Positions 1-9,147 are shown, counted from the first letter of the stretch. The stretch: DNA of 64,000 nt from Ascidiaceihabitans sp029251465 (GCF_042932805.1 NZ_CP170633.1:2108001-2172000); one strand, 5' to 3'. Notes: generated by a model not told the origin, from the letters alone. Program-made: numbers and translations.

Positions 1-149
1 CGGGGCGCGGCCATTTTCACACCGACCCGAAACCCGAAGATTACAACCTGATCAAAATCGTGGACTACCGTTTTGTGATGGCCCGTGCGGTGGAGGGCAC
101 GTTTAAAGAAAACACTTTCGAAGTCAGGCTGAACTGCAATGATTCTTAG
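1..149 (+). CDS. C-terminal end of a small (probably secreted) protein, 5' truncated by the window
   Basis: An open frame (codons from base 3) runs into the window and stops at TAG 147-149, giving 48 visible residues ending in VRLNCNDS. The next gene ends in VRLNCD, so the two are probably tandem paralogues with a shared C-terminal cysteine. The start and any signal peptide lie outside the window. The function is unknown. The next gene's preferred start lies 13 bases beyond this stop, which suggests one transcript. Confidence 0.6.
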   Translation, partial: GRGHFHTDPKPEDYNLIKIVDYRFVMARAVEGTFKENTFEVRLNCNDS

Positions 150-162
150 AAAGGGTCCTGAA

Positions 163-558
163 ATGCGATCGATTCTAGCGATCATTATTTGCGTTTGCCT
201 CAGCGCGCCTGCGATGGCGCTGGATTGGCCTGACAATCACACCCGCACTGTGATTTTGGAAAACCGGTGCCGTGAAGCGATGAAAATCATTGTGACCCAT
301 TCCCCGACCCGTGATGTTTGGGAAAAAGCCGGGTGGTTTACCATGCAACCGGGCGAGCGAAATTTTCCGTTTCACGAGGGCAAACGGTTGCAACACCGCG
401 ATAATGCAACGCTTTTGCTTTATGCCCGTTCAGTCGATGACAGCTTTGAGGTCAAAGGCGATCACGGCACAAACTTTGCAGGCGAGCATTACAAATCGTT
501 CAAAGTTTCACGGATTTTTCGCGGAAAATACGTCGATGTCCGCCTGAATTGCGACTAG
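163..558 (+). CDS. Small secreted protein, DUF1036-like
   Basis: This is a 131-residue protein with a typical signal peptide: a charged start, a hydrophobic run to about residue 17, and an AMA cleavage site near residue 19. I chose ATG 163 rather than the in-frame ATG 139 because 163 has a Shine-Dalgarno (AAAGGG, 151-155) and begins the signal peptide cleanly. The mature part has two cysteines (C36 and C130) that could form a disulfide. The pattern N-x-C near the start, then W-x-x-x-G-W and P-G-E, recalls DUF1036 periplasmic proteins, but the match is weak. The stop codon overlaps the stop of the convergent glycosyltransferase in the tetranucleotide CTAG. The upstream partial gene looks like a paralogue. 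Role unknown. Confidence 0.7.
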   Translation: MRSILAIIICVCLSAPAMALDWPDNHTRTVILENRCREAMKIIVTHSPTRDVWEKAGWFTMQPGERNFPFHEGKRLQHRDNATLLLYARSVDDSFEVKGDHGTNFAGEHYKSFKVSRIFRGKYVDVRLNCD

Positions 559-1232
559 CGACGCCGATAGTTTTGCGCCAGTTTCTGCACATCCCGTCCC
601 GTTAAATACTGGCAAAGCGTCCATAAATTGCCTGTGCCACGGCGCAGCCACCCTTGGGTCTGGTATTTCTCGGCACTGGTGATTGCGACCGCATCAATAT
701 GCGTCAACTGCCCCTTTAGCGCGCGCGCAAGAGCGACGTCTTCCATCAAGGCGATGTCATTGTAACCACCAATCTGGTCATACAGAACGCGCGACACCAG
801 CATCCCCTGATCACCATACGGCAGGCCCAAACGGCTGCGCAGATTGGCCCATCCCGCGACCAATTTTGGCGCAATGCCGCGTGCGTCAAAGGCCAGAGTG
901 AACCAGCCGGCCTTGGTGGATTGCAAGTGTTGCGCCACCGGCCCAACCCAACCTGCGCGCAGAACCGTATCCGCGTGGATCACCAGCAGCCAATCGCCTT
1001 TTGCAATCGCACAGCCTGCCCGCAACTGCCCGCCACGGGACGGCGCGGCGATCACAATTTCAGCGCCCCAGTCCTTGGCAATCTCGGTTGTTGCGTCAGT
1101 CGAACCGCCGTCGCAAATAATCAGCTCGCGGATCAGGCCGGCCTCCAGCCCTTCCATCAAACTTTGCAAGCACGCCCCCAACGCCGTTTGCGCATTCAAT
1201 GTCGGCACAATCACAGATATTGGTGCACGCAT
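555..1232 (-). CDS. Glycosyltransferase family 2, TIGR04283 type
   Basis: This 225-residue GT-A enzyme starts with the family 2 nucleotide-sugar fold (ISVIVPTLN, residues 5-13), then DGGSTDATTE for the nucleotide-binding acidic loop, and HADT as the DXD-like metal site. Length and the SRGGQLRAGC motif fit the TIGR04283 group, often annotated as arsenosugar-biosynthesis-type glycosyltransferases. ATG 1232 is preferred over GTG 1238 because an AAGGGG ribosome site lies 8 bases upstream of the ATG. No membrane segment is evident, so it is probably cytosolic or peripheral. Neighbours do not reveal the acceptor. The arsenic genes in this window lie 50 kb away, so I do not link them. Confidence 0.8.
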   Translation of the reverse strand: MRAPISVIVPTLNAQTALGACLQSLMEGLEAGLIRELIICDGGSTDATTEIAKDWGAEIVIAAPSRGGQLRAGCAIAKGDWLLVIHADTVLRAGWVGPVAQHLQSTKAGWFTLAFDARGIAPKLVAGWANLRSRLGLPYGDQGMLVSRVLYDQIGGYNDIALMEDVALARALKGQLTHIDAVAITSAEKYQTQGWLRRGTGNLWTLCQYLTGRDVQKLAQNYRRR

Positions 1233-1300
1233 CGCCACAGCCCCTTTTTCATCGCGGTCAGGCTGCTATATGTCACCTAAGCGATCAAGAGGAAGCCCCA

Positions 1301-2038
1301 ATGACATCTCGTCGCATTCTACGCCTAAGCGGTTCTGACACGCGCACATTCCTGCAAGGGATGATCAGCAATGACATCGACAAAATCAATGCGGGGCTGG
1401 TCTATGCTGCTCTGCTGACCCCACAAGGCAAATATATCGCCGACTTTTTCGTCAGTGCGGATGGTGCCGATGTGCTGTTGGATACAGACAGCGCCCAGAC
1501 CGATGCGCTGATTGCGCGCCTGAACATGTATAAATTGCGGGCTGATGTGCAGATTGACGAGGCCGATTTGCATGTGCATCGCGGCCTTGCCGATGTTCCC
1601 GTTGACGGATTTTTGGACCCACGCCATGATGCGTTGGGCTGGCGCGCTTACCGAGCGACACCAGCGACGGATGACGTTGACTGGACAGCAATCGAAGTCG
1701 CCCATGTCATCCCAACGTCAGGGATTGAGCTGACCTCGGACACGTTCATTCTAGAAGTCGGATTCGAGCGTCTGAACGGCGTCGATTTCCGCAAAGGATG
1801 CTATGTCGGCCAAGAAGTCACGGCGCGGATGAAGCACAAGACCGAGTTGCGCAAAGGCTTGGCCCAGGTTCAGGTAACTGGTGCCGCCGAAACCGGTACC
1901 CCGATCGAGGTCGATGGCAAACCAGCCGGCACGTTGCTCAGCAGATCAGGAGATCTGGCCTTGGCCTATTTGCGTTATGATCGGGCCCGCGGGCCAATGC
2001 AGGCAGGCAATGCGCAGGTGGTTTGGCACGACAAATAA
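1301..2038 (+). CDS. ygfZ: YgfZ/GcvT-type folate-binding protein for Fe-S cluster maintenance
   Basis: The 245-residue protein carries the family signature KGCYVGQE at residues 165-172, whose cysteine is the hallmark of YgfZ/IBA57 proteins that help assemble or repair certain Fe-S enzymes in a folate-dependent way. The N-terminal part (R-x-F-L-Q-G, then N-D and L-L-T-P-Q-G-K) matches the folate-binding fold shared with aminomethyltransferase GcvT, but it lacks the GcvT C-terminal length. I chose ATG 1301 because an AGAGGA ribosome site lies 7 bases upstream. A longer frame from 1199 would overlap the divergent glycosyltransferase. The short gap to 1232 suggests a shared divergent promoter region. 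Confidence 0.9.
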   Translation: MTSRRILRLSGSDTRTFLQGMISNDIDKINAGLVYAALLTPQGKYIADFFVSADGADVLLDTDSAQTDALIARLNMYKLRADVQIDEADLHVHRGLADVPVDGFLDPRHDALGWRAYRATPATDDVDWTAIEVAHVIPTSGIELTSDTFILEVGFERLNGVDFRKGCYVGQEVTARMKHKTELRKGLAQVQVTGAAETGTPIEVDGKPAGTLLSRSGDLALAYLRYDRARGPMQAGNAQVVWHDK

Positions 2039-2039
2039 A

Positions 2040-2903
2040 CTAATCGTTGTGCCACCATGCCTCTAGCGTTTTTGCGTCGATGCGCCCTTTCGGACCAATC
2101 CCGACAACTTGCGTCTTTTGGACGTCGCGGGCAGATTTGATACTGACACTAGGGCCGACGCAATGCACTTCGAAATCACTGCCGCCGATCCCTTGAACGA
2201 ACCCTTTGAACCGCATCAACCCCTTGGGTCGATTGTCTAATTTTGATTGCAATGCGGCGCGCGTTGACGGCTCACCAGTCCCGCTCCACGCGACGTATGC
2301 GGGGTGTATTCCGGCGGTGGGTTTCGGGGCTTGGCCAAGGGCAGTACCCAAGATCAACGGGGCCACGTCATCGATCAAAGCCAGATCCAAAACCGGGGCT
2401 TTTGGCAGCCCGAGGGCCGTCGGCAAAGCGCCGTTTTGAGATTTGGAAACAAGGATCAAATCGGCCACGTCAACCTGCCCGCGCACTTGCGCTCCGATCT
2501 GGACATCGCGCGACAAGCCATCGAAATTCAGCGCATCAACGACGCTGATCACGCCACCATAACTTAGGTCCGGTTCGGCCAGCGCCACCTGCGCGATGCG
2601 GGCCGGATCAGCGATGCCTGACGCCTCAATCACCAAATGATCGGGCCGCTTGGGGCGGTCTAAAACGTCGCCAACGGCCATGAACAAATCGGCCCCCATC
2701 GTGCAACACACACAGCCGTTAGACAGCTCTAGCGTGTCCTCAGACGACGAGGTCAACAACGCCGCATCAATGTTGATCGCGCCAAAATCATTGACCATCA
2801 CTAGAACGCGCTGCCCATGACCTTCGGCCAGCAACCGATTGATAAGTGTGGTTTTTCCAGCCCCGAGGTACCCCCCGATGACCGTTAGCGGCAGCCTGTT
2901 CAC
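2040..2903 (-). CDS. CobW/COG0523-family metallochaperone GTPase
   Basis: This 287-residue G3E GTPase has Walker A GGYLGAGKT at residues 10-18, the metal-binding CVCC motif at 64-67, a switch-II-like EASGIADP, and a CobW C-terminal domain. COG0523 proteins load Zn, Co or Fe into client enzymes using GTP. I place the start at GTG 2903, which overlaps the TGA of the upstream amidohydrolase as GTGA. A longer frame to 3161 would lie wholly inside that gene and looks non-coding there. The tight coupling makes the amidohydrolase the obvious client. A cobalamin role is less likely because no cobalamin genes are near. The stop lies 1 base from the convergent ygfZ stop. Confidence 0.85.
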   Translation of the reverse strand: MNRLPLTVIGGYLGAGKTTLINRLLAEGHGQRVLVMVNDFGAINIDAALLTSSSEDTLELSNGCVCCTMGADLFMAVGDVLDRPKRPDHLVIEASGIADPARIAQVALAEPDLSYGGVISVVDALNFDGLSRDVQIGAQVRGQVDVADLILVSKSQNGALPTALGLPKAPVLDLALIDDVAPLILGTALGQAPKPTAGIHPAYVAWSGTGEPSTRAALQSKLDNRPKGLMRFKGFVQGIGGSDFEVHCVGPSVSIKSARDVQKTQVVGIGPKGRIDAKTLEAWWHND

Positions 2904-4525
2904 AGCAGATGTACCACTCCGCCAGACACGGTGCCTAAGACAGGAACGTCTTTCAGCGTAATGGGATCGACCGCTGTTGGATCTTCCCCGAGAACTGCAA
3001 AATCTGCGGTCTTCCCTGCCTCGATGCTGCCAATTTCGCTGTCCAGTTTCAGCGTATACGCCGCGCCCATCGTGATCGCATACAACGCCTCGTCCACCGA
3101 AATACACTGCGCAGCCCCCAAGGTTTTGCCCGTCATCGTTTGACGATTGACCGCACACCACGCGGTAAATAACGGGCCCAATGGCGTCACCGGGGCATCA
3201 GAATGCAGCGCGATATTCACACCGGTATCAAGTGCTGTGCGCGCAGCGTTCATTCGTTCTGCCCGATCTTGACCGATGGTCAACGCCGCATGCTGATCAC
3301 CGAAGTACCAGATATGATTAGAGAAAATATTGGCGCAACACCCCAGTTCAAACGCGCGCTCGTACAGATCACGCCCCATCATCTGACAGTGTTGCAGAAC
3401 GTGGCGATGGCCCTGCCCGGGGTGCAGACGCAACGCAGCTTCGATCGCGTCAATCGAGGCTTCTGCCGCCTCGTCGCCATTCACGTGGATGTGCATCTGG
3501 ATGCCGCGTTTCTGCATTTCGGCACAGAGCGCAAAGATCTGTTCGGGCGGCGTGTTCCAAATCCCGTTCGGATGACCGCCAACGTAGTGGGGCCATTTCA
3601 CACGCGCAGTCCAGCCTTGGATCGACCCGTCTGTCATCAGCTTGACCGCACCTAGGCGCAATTTATCCGACGATGATTTTGCGAGGGTTTCAGCACGATC
3701 TGCTACTTCGGACGGGGTGCCCATTGCGCCTAAAACCGGAACAATACGCAGCGGGAAATCGGACTTGGAGGTGATTTTGAGCATGATCGCCAGATCGTCA
3801 TCCTCGATCGAAGAAAACAGATCAGTGATCGTTGTGACCCCTGCCCGTTGCGCGACCTCGCCGTAGTCATCTATCGCTTCAGGAGTTTGCGACAACCCTC
3901 TGAAATCAATCCCTAAACGGCGCATGATCGGGAACATCGAAGCCATTTCCTGCAGCTCACCCGTTGGTTTGCCATCCGGCCCCTTTACGACCCCTTCGGC
4001 GTTTGTGCCCTCGTCATATCCGGCCATTTCGAGGGCTTTGGAATTCACGCACATCAGATGGAAGTTCGAGAACATGATCGCGACGGGGCGATCCGTGCTG
4101 ATCTGATCCAAATGCTTGGCGCCCAGCCGTTCTGACGACAAAAAGATCGGATCGAAGCCCCAACCGACCAAGGGTTCGTCCTTGGCAAGGGTGCCCTCGA
4201 ATTCGGTCAGCCCGTCAACCACCGCATCGATGTCGCGCATGCCGGTCCAAAGCTTGCCTTTTGGATCAATCCGGTCGTGATAGCCCGCATAGGCGTAGCG
4301 CCACATCGCGCCGGCCATCATGTGTGCATGCCCTTCGACAAAGCCGGGCGTTAGAATCGCATGGGACAGCGATTTGTCATGGATCACATCCCCCCATTGA
4401 TCACCACAATCAGCGCCACCGACAGCCAGAATTTTGCCCTCACGGACCGCAACATGTGTTGCCGCACTGCGATTCGGATCCATCGTGACAATCTTTTTCG
4501 CTTCAAAAACAGTGATCTGGCTCAT
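2900..4525 (-). CDS. Metal-dependent amidohydrolase, YtcJ-like
   Basis: The 541-residue protein belongs to the YtcJ/amidohydrolase-3 group. It has the beta-sandwich N-terminus, the metal-ligand HxH at H66/H68 (GFVEGHAHMMAG), later HIHVNGDEA and a C-terminal HSDAPV with the catalytic aspartate. These enzymes hydrolyse amide or related bonds in a cytosolic TIM barrel. I chose ATG 4525, preceded by AAGGAGC 7 bases upstream; an extra 8 codons upstream lack such a site. It is divergent from a LysR regulator and a peptide-type ABC importer, which suggests that the imported compound is its substrate. The coupled CobW GTPase may insert its metal. The exact substrate cannot be read from the sequence. 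Confidence 0.85.
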   Translation of the reverse strand: MSQITVFEAKKIVTMDPNRSAATHVAVREGKILAVGGADCGDQWGDVIHDKSLSHAILTPGFVEGHAHMMAGAMWRYAYAGYHDRIDPKGKLWTGMRDIDAVVDGLTEFEGTLAKDEPLVGWGFDPIFLSSERLGAKHLDQISTDRPVAIMFSNFHLMCVNSKALEMAGYDEGTNAEGVVKGPDGKPTGELQEMASMFPIMRRLGIDFRGLSQTPEAIDDYGEVAQRAGVTTITDLFSSIEDDDLAIMLKITSKSDFPLRIVPVLGAMGTPSEVADRAETLAKSSSDKLRLGAVKLMTDGSIQGWTARVKWPHYVGGHPNGIWNTPPEQIFALCAEMQKRGIQMHIHVNGDEAAEASIDAIEAALRLHPGQGHRHVLQHCQMMGRDLYERAFELGCCANIFSNHIWYFGDQHAALTIGQDRAERMNAARTALDTGVNIALHSDAPVTPLGPLFTAWCAVNRQTMTGKTLGAAQCISVDEALYAITMGAAYTLKLDSEIGSIEAGKTADFAVLGEDPTAVDPITLKDVPVLGTVSGGVVHLL

Positions 4526-4623
4526 GGTGCGCTCCTTGTGTTTGTCCAAATAGGTATCGCAGGAACGATCCTCGGAAAAATAGATTTACTGTCGCTACTC
4601 ACCTTGTTTAATGTTGTAAGCAT
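4526..4623. promoter_or_regulatory. Divergent control region, amidohydrolase/LysR
   Basis: These 98 bases separate the divergent amidohydrolase and LysR genes and are clearly more AT-rich than the flanking genes. LysR regulators normally bind such intergenic regions at T-N11-A sites and control both sides. I see AT-rich T...A candidates but no single convincing dyad, so only the region is marked. Confidence 0.35.
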
Positions 4624-5565
4624 ATGAAATTCACTCTCAAACAATTGCGCTATTTTGATGCGGCTTTGCGGCTGGGGTCAATTGCGCGTGCGTCCGAAGA
4701 AATGAACATCTCGCAAAGCTCTGTCACCGCGGCCCTTGATTTGATCGAGCAATCGATCGGCCAGGAACTGTTTCGGCGCATCCCTGCAAAAGGCATTATC
4801 GCGACCCAAGCCGGTCAAGATGTGGGCAAGCGGGTCAGCGCATTTCTGGAACAGGCCCGGCTGTTTGAAAGCGATTTGTTGTCGTTGACCGGTGACCCCA
4901 CGGGCACGTTGCGTTTGGGGTGTTACGAACCGACCGCCCCGTTTGTTTTGCCCCCTTTGATGAAGCAGATTGCCGCGACTTATCCCGATATTCGCATCGA
5001 TTTGAAAGAAGGGAACATGCATCAGATCGCAGATTGGTTACGCTCAAACACCGTCGATGTGGCGTTAACCTATCAGGCTGAAACTCCGTCCGAGATGCCG
5101 TTTTTGCCGCTGTTTCATGCGCGTCCTTGGGCATTGATCCCGCACAATTCACCGCTTTCGCAGCAGACCTCGGTTTCTTTGCAGGATCTTAAGGATGAAC
5201 CGATGGTTGCCTTGGATCTGCCTGCCGCCAAATCCTATTTCGAAGAGATGTTTCAAATTCAGGGGCTTGTGCCAAACGTGGCGCACACGACCCAGTCTTC
5301 AGCGGTTCTGCGCGGTATGGTGGCGGGGCAGTTTGGCTATTCGATTCTGAACATTTGCGGCCCGAATGACCGCGACAAGCATGCAGGATACGCCGCACTG
5401 CCCATAAATGGGGCAGTCAAGACGCAGACCTTTGGTCTTGCCTATTCGGCCGTGCTGCAACAATCCACGATCGTCGATGCTGTCATCAAAATTTGCGAAG
5501 TCCTTGCAGCGAAACAGAAATTTTCTCACTTGCTGTTGGAACCCACGTCAGAAGTTGACCAGTAA
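4624..5565 (+). CDS. LysR-family transcriptional regulator
   Basis: This is a 313-residue LysR protein. The N-terminal winged helix-turn-helix covers residues 1-60 (FTLKQLRYFDAALRLGSIA, then ISQSSVTAALDLIE), followed by the linker helix and a periplasmic-binding-protein-like effector domain beginning near LRLGCYEP. It starts 98 bases from the divergent amidohydrolase and is followed, 99 bases on, by an ABC importer. By family rule it probably activates the amidohydrolase/CobW pair and perhaps the importer in response to the imported compound or a product of it. Confidence 0.9.
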   Translation: MKFTLKQLRYFDAALRLGSIARASEEMNISQSSVTAALDLIEQSIGQELFRRIPAKGIIATQAGQDVGKRVSAFLEQARLFESDLLSLTGDPTGTLRLGCYEPTAPFVLPPLMKQIAATYPDIRIDLKEGNMHQIADWLRSNTVDVALTYQAETPSEMPFLPLFHARPWALIPHNSPLSQQTSVSLQDLKDEPMVALDLPAAKSYFEEMFQIQGLVPNVAHTTQSSAVLRGMVAGQFGYSILNICGPNDRDKHAGYAALPINGAVKTQTFGLAYSAVLQQSTIVDAVIKICEVLAAKQKFSHLLLEPTSEVDQ

Positions 5566-5664
5566 GCGCATATTTTGCCGCTTTACCCAACACAAAACAC
5601 TGTTTTCTGTACTTAAGAGCCTCGCTAGCCTTTGTATTAATAAAAATTTAACGGGAGTTTAAAC

Positions 5665-7224
5665 ATGACAGTTATGACACGCCTGATGGGTGCCGCAGCG
5701 ATTGCAGCCTCTTTTACAATGGCCGCACCGATGGTGCATGCCGAGGGTGGCACGCTTGTGATCGCCTCGACCCAAGTGCCGCGCCATCTGAACGGCGCCG
5801 TGCAATCGGGCATCGCCACCGCGATCCCGTCAACGCAGATTTTTGCATCCCCCATTCGCTATGACGAAAACTGGGAACCACAGCCCTATCTGGCGTCCAG
5901 CTGGTCGATTGCTGACGACGGCATGAGCGTCACGTTGAATCTGGTTCAGAACGCCACATTCCACGACGGCAAGCCTGTCACATCCGAAGACGTCGCGTTT
6001 TCGATCATGACCACCAAGGAAAACCACCCGTTCAAATCCATGTTTGACCCCGTCGAAACCATCGACACGCCGGACGCGCACACGGTTGTGATCAACCTGT
6101 CCAAACCACACCCTGCGTTGCTGTTGGCGCTGTCGCCTGCCCTCGCGCCGGTGTTGCCAAAGCACATTTACGGTGACGGCCAAGACGCCAAATCGCACCC
6201 AGCGAACTCGGCACCTGTCGGCTCTGGCCCCTTTATGCTCGAAGAATTTACCCCGGGCGAAGCGGTTGTGATGAAAAAGAACCCGACCTTCTTTATGGAC
6301 GGGCGCCCCAAGCTGGACGAGATCATCATTCGCATCATCAAAGACCCGTCCGCATTGCTGATCGCGATGGAAAACGGCGAGGCGGATATGTACCCGTTCA
6401 TGGCGGGCAGCCAAGAGATCAAGCGCATGGAAAAAGCCGACAACATCGGCGTGACCACCGATGGCTATGCCGCTGTTGGCCCATTGAACTGGTTGGCCTT
6501 CAACATGGCGTCACCCAAACTATCAGACGTGCGCGTGCGCCAAGCGATTGCCTATGCGGTTGATCGCGAATTCATCACCAAAGCGCTGCACCGTGGTGTG
6601 TCGACCGCGCAGCGCGGGCCGATCATCGAAAGCTCTCCGTTCTTTGACGAAACGATCCCCGCCTATGATGTCGATCTGGACAAAGCCAACGCACTGATGG
6701 CCGAGGCTGGCTTCGCTGACGGCATGGAACTGACGATTGACTACATTCCGGGCCCCAAAGAGCAGCAGCAATCGGTTGCGGAATACATGAAATCGCAGCT
6801 GAAAAAGATCGGCATCGCGATCACTGTGCGCGCCGCACCTGATTTCCCGACATGGGCGGGTCGCGTTGGTGGGCACGACTTTGAACTGTCCATGGACGTC
6901 GTGTTCAACTGGGGCGATCCGGTCATCGGTGTGCACCGCACCTACCTGTCCGACAACATCAAAAAGGGCGTGATCTGGTCAAACACCCAGCAGTATAAAA
7001 ACGCCAAAGTGGACGAACTGTTGAATGCCGCCGCGGTCGAACTGGACCAGGGCAAACGCGCAGCGCTTTATGCGGAATTCCAGCAAACCGTTGCGACGGA
7101 TCTGCCAGTCTACTGGATCAACGCGCTGCCCTACCACACGGCCTACGACAAAAAACTGCAAAATGTCCCGTCCGGCATCTGGGGCACAATGCACCCGATG
7201 GACATGGTGGAATGGGGCGAATAA
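5665..7224 (+). CDS. Peptide/nickel-type ABC transporter substrate-binding protein (family 5)
   Basis: A 519-residue periplasmic binding protein of the SBP family 5 (DppA/OppA) class. It has a signal peptide ending near residue 26 (VHA). The family core follows: a WSIADDGMSVTLNL strand-turn, FHDGKPVTSEDVAFS, and a C-terminal lobe with VRQAIAYAVDRE. A GGGAG ribosome site precedes ATG 5665. It heads a five-gene importer operon (7304-11074). A hairpin follows it, as is common after highly expressed binding-protein genes. The ligand class is a small peptide or similar; the divergent amidohydrolase hints at an amide-bearing substrate, which is inference. Confidence 0.9.
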   Translation: MTVMTRLMGAAAIAASFTMAAPMVHAEGGTLVIASTQVPRHLNGAVQSGIATAIPSTQIFASPIRYDENWEPQPYLASSWSIADDGMSVTLNLVQNATFHDGKPVTSEDVAFSIMTTKENHPFKSMFDPVETIDTPDAHTVVINLSKPHPALLLALSPALAPVLPKHIYGDGQDAKSHPANSAPVGSGPFMLEEFTPGEAVVMKKNPTFFMDGRPKLDEIIIRIIKDPSALLIAMENGEADMYPFMAGSQEIKRMEKADNIGVTTDGYAAVGPLNWLAFNMASPKLSDVRVRQAIAYAVDREFITKALHRGVSTAQRGPIIESSPFFDETIPAYDVDLDKANALMAEAGFADGMELTIDYIPGPKEQQQSVAEYMKSQLKKIGIAITVRAAPDFPTWAGRVGGHDFELSMDVVFNWGDPVIGVHRTYLSDNIKKGVIWSNTQQYKNAKVDELLNAAAVELDQGKRAALYAEFQQTVATDLPVYWINALPYHTAYDKKLQNVPSGIWGTMHPMDMVEWGE

Positions 7225-7243
7225 TCGCGACTTAAAAACACCT

Positions 7244-7272
7244 GCGGTGGCGTGATCGATTTGCGCCACTGC
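7244..7272 (+). other. Intercistronic hairpin after binding-protein gene
   Basis: GCGGTGGCG (7244-7252) can pair with CGCCACTGC (7264-7272) across an 11-base loop, with one G-U pair. There is no U-run, so it is more likely an mRNA-stabilising or attenuating hairpin than a full terminator. It sits between the binding-protein gene and the permeases. Confidence 0.45.
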
Positions 7273-7303
7273 TGTGATCCTGGACCCGCATCAAGGACCA
7301 AAA

Positions 7304-8281
7304 ATGACCATCTCCTACCTTCTGCGACGCATCGGATACGGGCTGCTGTTGATGCTGGGCGTCGTGATCCTGAACTTTTTCCTGATCCGTCTTGCGCCCG
7401 GTGATCCTGCCGTTGTCATTGCTGGTGAAATGGGCGGTGCGACCGAGGAAATGCTGGAAAGCATCCGCGAGGAATACGGGCTTAACAAACCGATCTTTAC
7501 CCAACTCTGGATCTATGTGTCTGGCATCGCAACGGGCAATCTGGGCGAGAGTTTCTTCTTTAATCAACCGGTTTCGAAACTGATTGGCCTGCGCATCTGG
7601 CCCACCATTTTGCTGGTCATCACTGCGCAGATCCTATCCATTTCAATCGGCGTGTTTATGGGCGTGATCGCCGCGCGCAAACCCAACGGCATCTTGTCGG
7701 GGATCGTGTCGATCTTTGCGACCATCGGTTACGCCGTGCCGGTGTTCTGGACCGGTATTATGCTAATCATCCTGTTCGCCTCCGTCATCCCGATTTTCCC
7801 TGTTGAGGGTATGCAATCGGTCAAGCTGCGCGACGCTGGTTTCGTGGTCAAAACCCTCGACATTGCCCACCATCTGGTGCTGCCGGCGTTCACTCTGGCG
7901 ATCATTTATCTTGCCCAATACGCCCGCCTGTCGCGCGCCTCGATGCTCGAGGTTCTCGGCTCTGATTACATCCGCACGGCGCGGGCAAAAGGCGCGTCCG
8001 AAGCGTCGGTTTTGTTCAAACACGCCTTGCGCAATGCCGCCCTGCCGATCCTGACAGTGGCCGGTTTGCAGTTCGGAAACCTGATCTCTGGCGCGCTGCT
8101 GGTCGAAACCGTGTTCAACTGGCCCGGCATGGGGCGCCTCGCGTTCGACAGCATCTTGCGCCGCGATTATCCGACCATTTTAGGCGTGCTGTTTTTCGCC
8201 TCCGCCATGGTGGTCGTCGCCAATATCATCACCGACATCAGTTATCGTTGGGCCGATCCGCGCCTTAGGGGCAAATCATGA
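7304..8281 (+). CDS. ABC transporter permease, DppB-like
   Basis: The 325-residue inner-membrane permease shows the DppB plan: an N-terminal membrane helix starting at YLLRRIGYG, the periplasmic RLAPGDPA loop, and a five-helix transport core with the EAA-type coupling loop (DYIRTARAKGAS) facing the ATPases. I chose ATG 7304 with AAGGA 6 bases upstream rather than a start 30 bases earlier. It overlaps the next permease by ATGA, so the two are translationally coupled and form the heterodimeric channel. Confidence 0.9.
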   Translation: MTISYLLRRIGYGLLLMLGVVILNFFLIRLAPGDPAVVIAGEMGGATEEMLESIREEYGLNKPIFTQLWIYVSGIATGNLGESFFFNQPVSKLIGLRIWPTILLVITAQILSISIGVFMGVIAARKPNGILSGIVSIFATIGYAVPVFWTGIMLIILFASVIPIFPVEGMQSVKLRDAGFVVKTLDIAHHLVLPAFTLAIIYLAQYARLSRASMLEVLGSDYIRTARAKGASEASVLFKHALRNAALPILTVAGLQFGNLISGALLVETVFNWPGMGRLAFDSILRRDYPTILGVLFFASAMVVVANIITDISYRWADPRLRGKS

Positions 8282-9147
8282 ACGACACACCCGAATTCAA
8301 ACCCGAAAGCCCCGGTCTTGAGGCGTGGCGCATGTTCCGGCGCAACATCCCTGCGGTGTTCGGGTTGGTCCTGCTGATCGTGATTTTTCTGGCAACTTTG
8401 TACGGTGCCCTGATTTACAACGGCGATCCGTTTGACATCGTCTGGGCCCCCCATGAGATGCCCGGTGCGACGCCAGAGTTTCCGCTTGGGACCGACTATC
8501 TGGGGCGCGATATTATCGCAGGCTTGCTTACGGGTGGTGGACCGACGCTGGCGGTGGGCGCCGCTGCTGCGGCCCTCACCATGTTTATCGGCATCTCACT
8601 GGGCGCGCTTGCGGGTTACTACGGTGGTTGGGTCGATAACCTATTGATGCGGTTCACTGAATTCTTCCAAGTCTTACCCGCGTTGTTGTTCGCTATGGTC
8701 CTTGTCACGCTGTTTTCACCGTCGTTGTGGACCATCGCATTTGCCATCGGCGTCGTCAGTTGGCCGCAGACCGCACGGCTGACGCGGGCTGAATTCCTCA
8801 AGATCAAGGAACTGGAATACGTCACGGCCGCACGTGCCATTGGTGCGCGCAACAAACGCATCATCTGGAAGGTCATCCTACCCAACGCAGCCCCGCCTTT
8901 GATCGTGTCGGCGACCCTCACGATTGGCGTTGCGATCCTGTTTGAGGCCGGCCTTAGCTTTCTCGGTCTTGGCGATCCCAACGTCATGTCGTGGGGCCTG
9001 ATGATCGGGGCCAACCGCGAATTCATCCTGGAGGCATGGTGGCCTGTCACCTTCCCCGGCCTCGCGATTTTCTTGACAGTTTTTGCCGTATCCTTGGTCG
9101 GTGACGGCCTGAACGACGCCTTTAACCCAAAGCTGAGACAACGATGA
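8278..9147 (+). CDS. ABC transporter permease, DppC-like
   Basis: The 289-residue second permease has the DppC N-terminal helix (FRRNIPAVFGLVLL), a periplasmic segment with LGTDYLGRDI that is diagnostic of the family, and the coupling loop EYVTAARAIGA. Its start and stop both overlap neighbours by ATGA, placing it in a rigid operon with DppB-like and DppD-like partners. Confidence 0.9.
   Translation: MNDTPEFKPESPGLEAWRMFRRNIPAVFGLVLLIVIFLATLYGALIYNGDPFDIVWAPHEMPGATPEFPLGTDYLGRDIIAGLLTGGGPTLAVGAAAAALTMFIGISLGALAGYYGGWVDNLLMRFTEFFQVLPALLFAMVLVTLFSPSLWTIAFAIGVVSWPQTARLTRAEFLKIKELEYVTAARAIGARNKRIIWKVILPNAAPPLIVSATLTIGVAILFEAGLSFLGLGDPNVMSWGLMIGANREFILEAWWPVTFPGLAIFLTVFAVSLVGDGLNDAFNPKLRQR

Noticed and set aside
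555..1232. Link between the TIGR04283-type glycosyltransferase and the ars operon
   Set aside because: The family name suggests arsenosugars, but the gene is over 50 kb from the ars genes and no ArsS-like partner is present.
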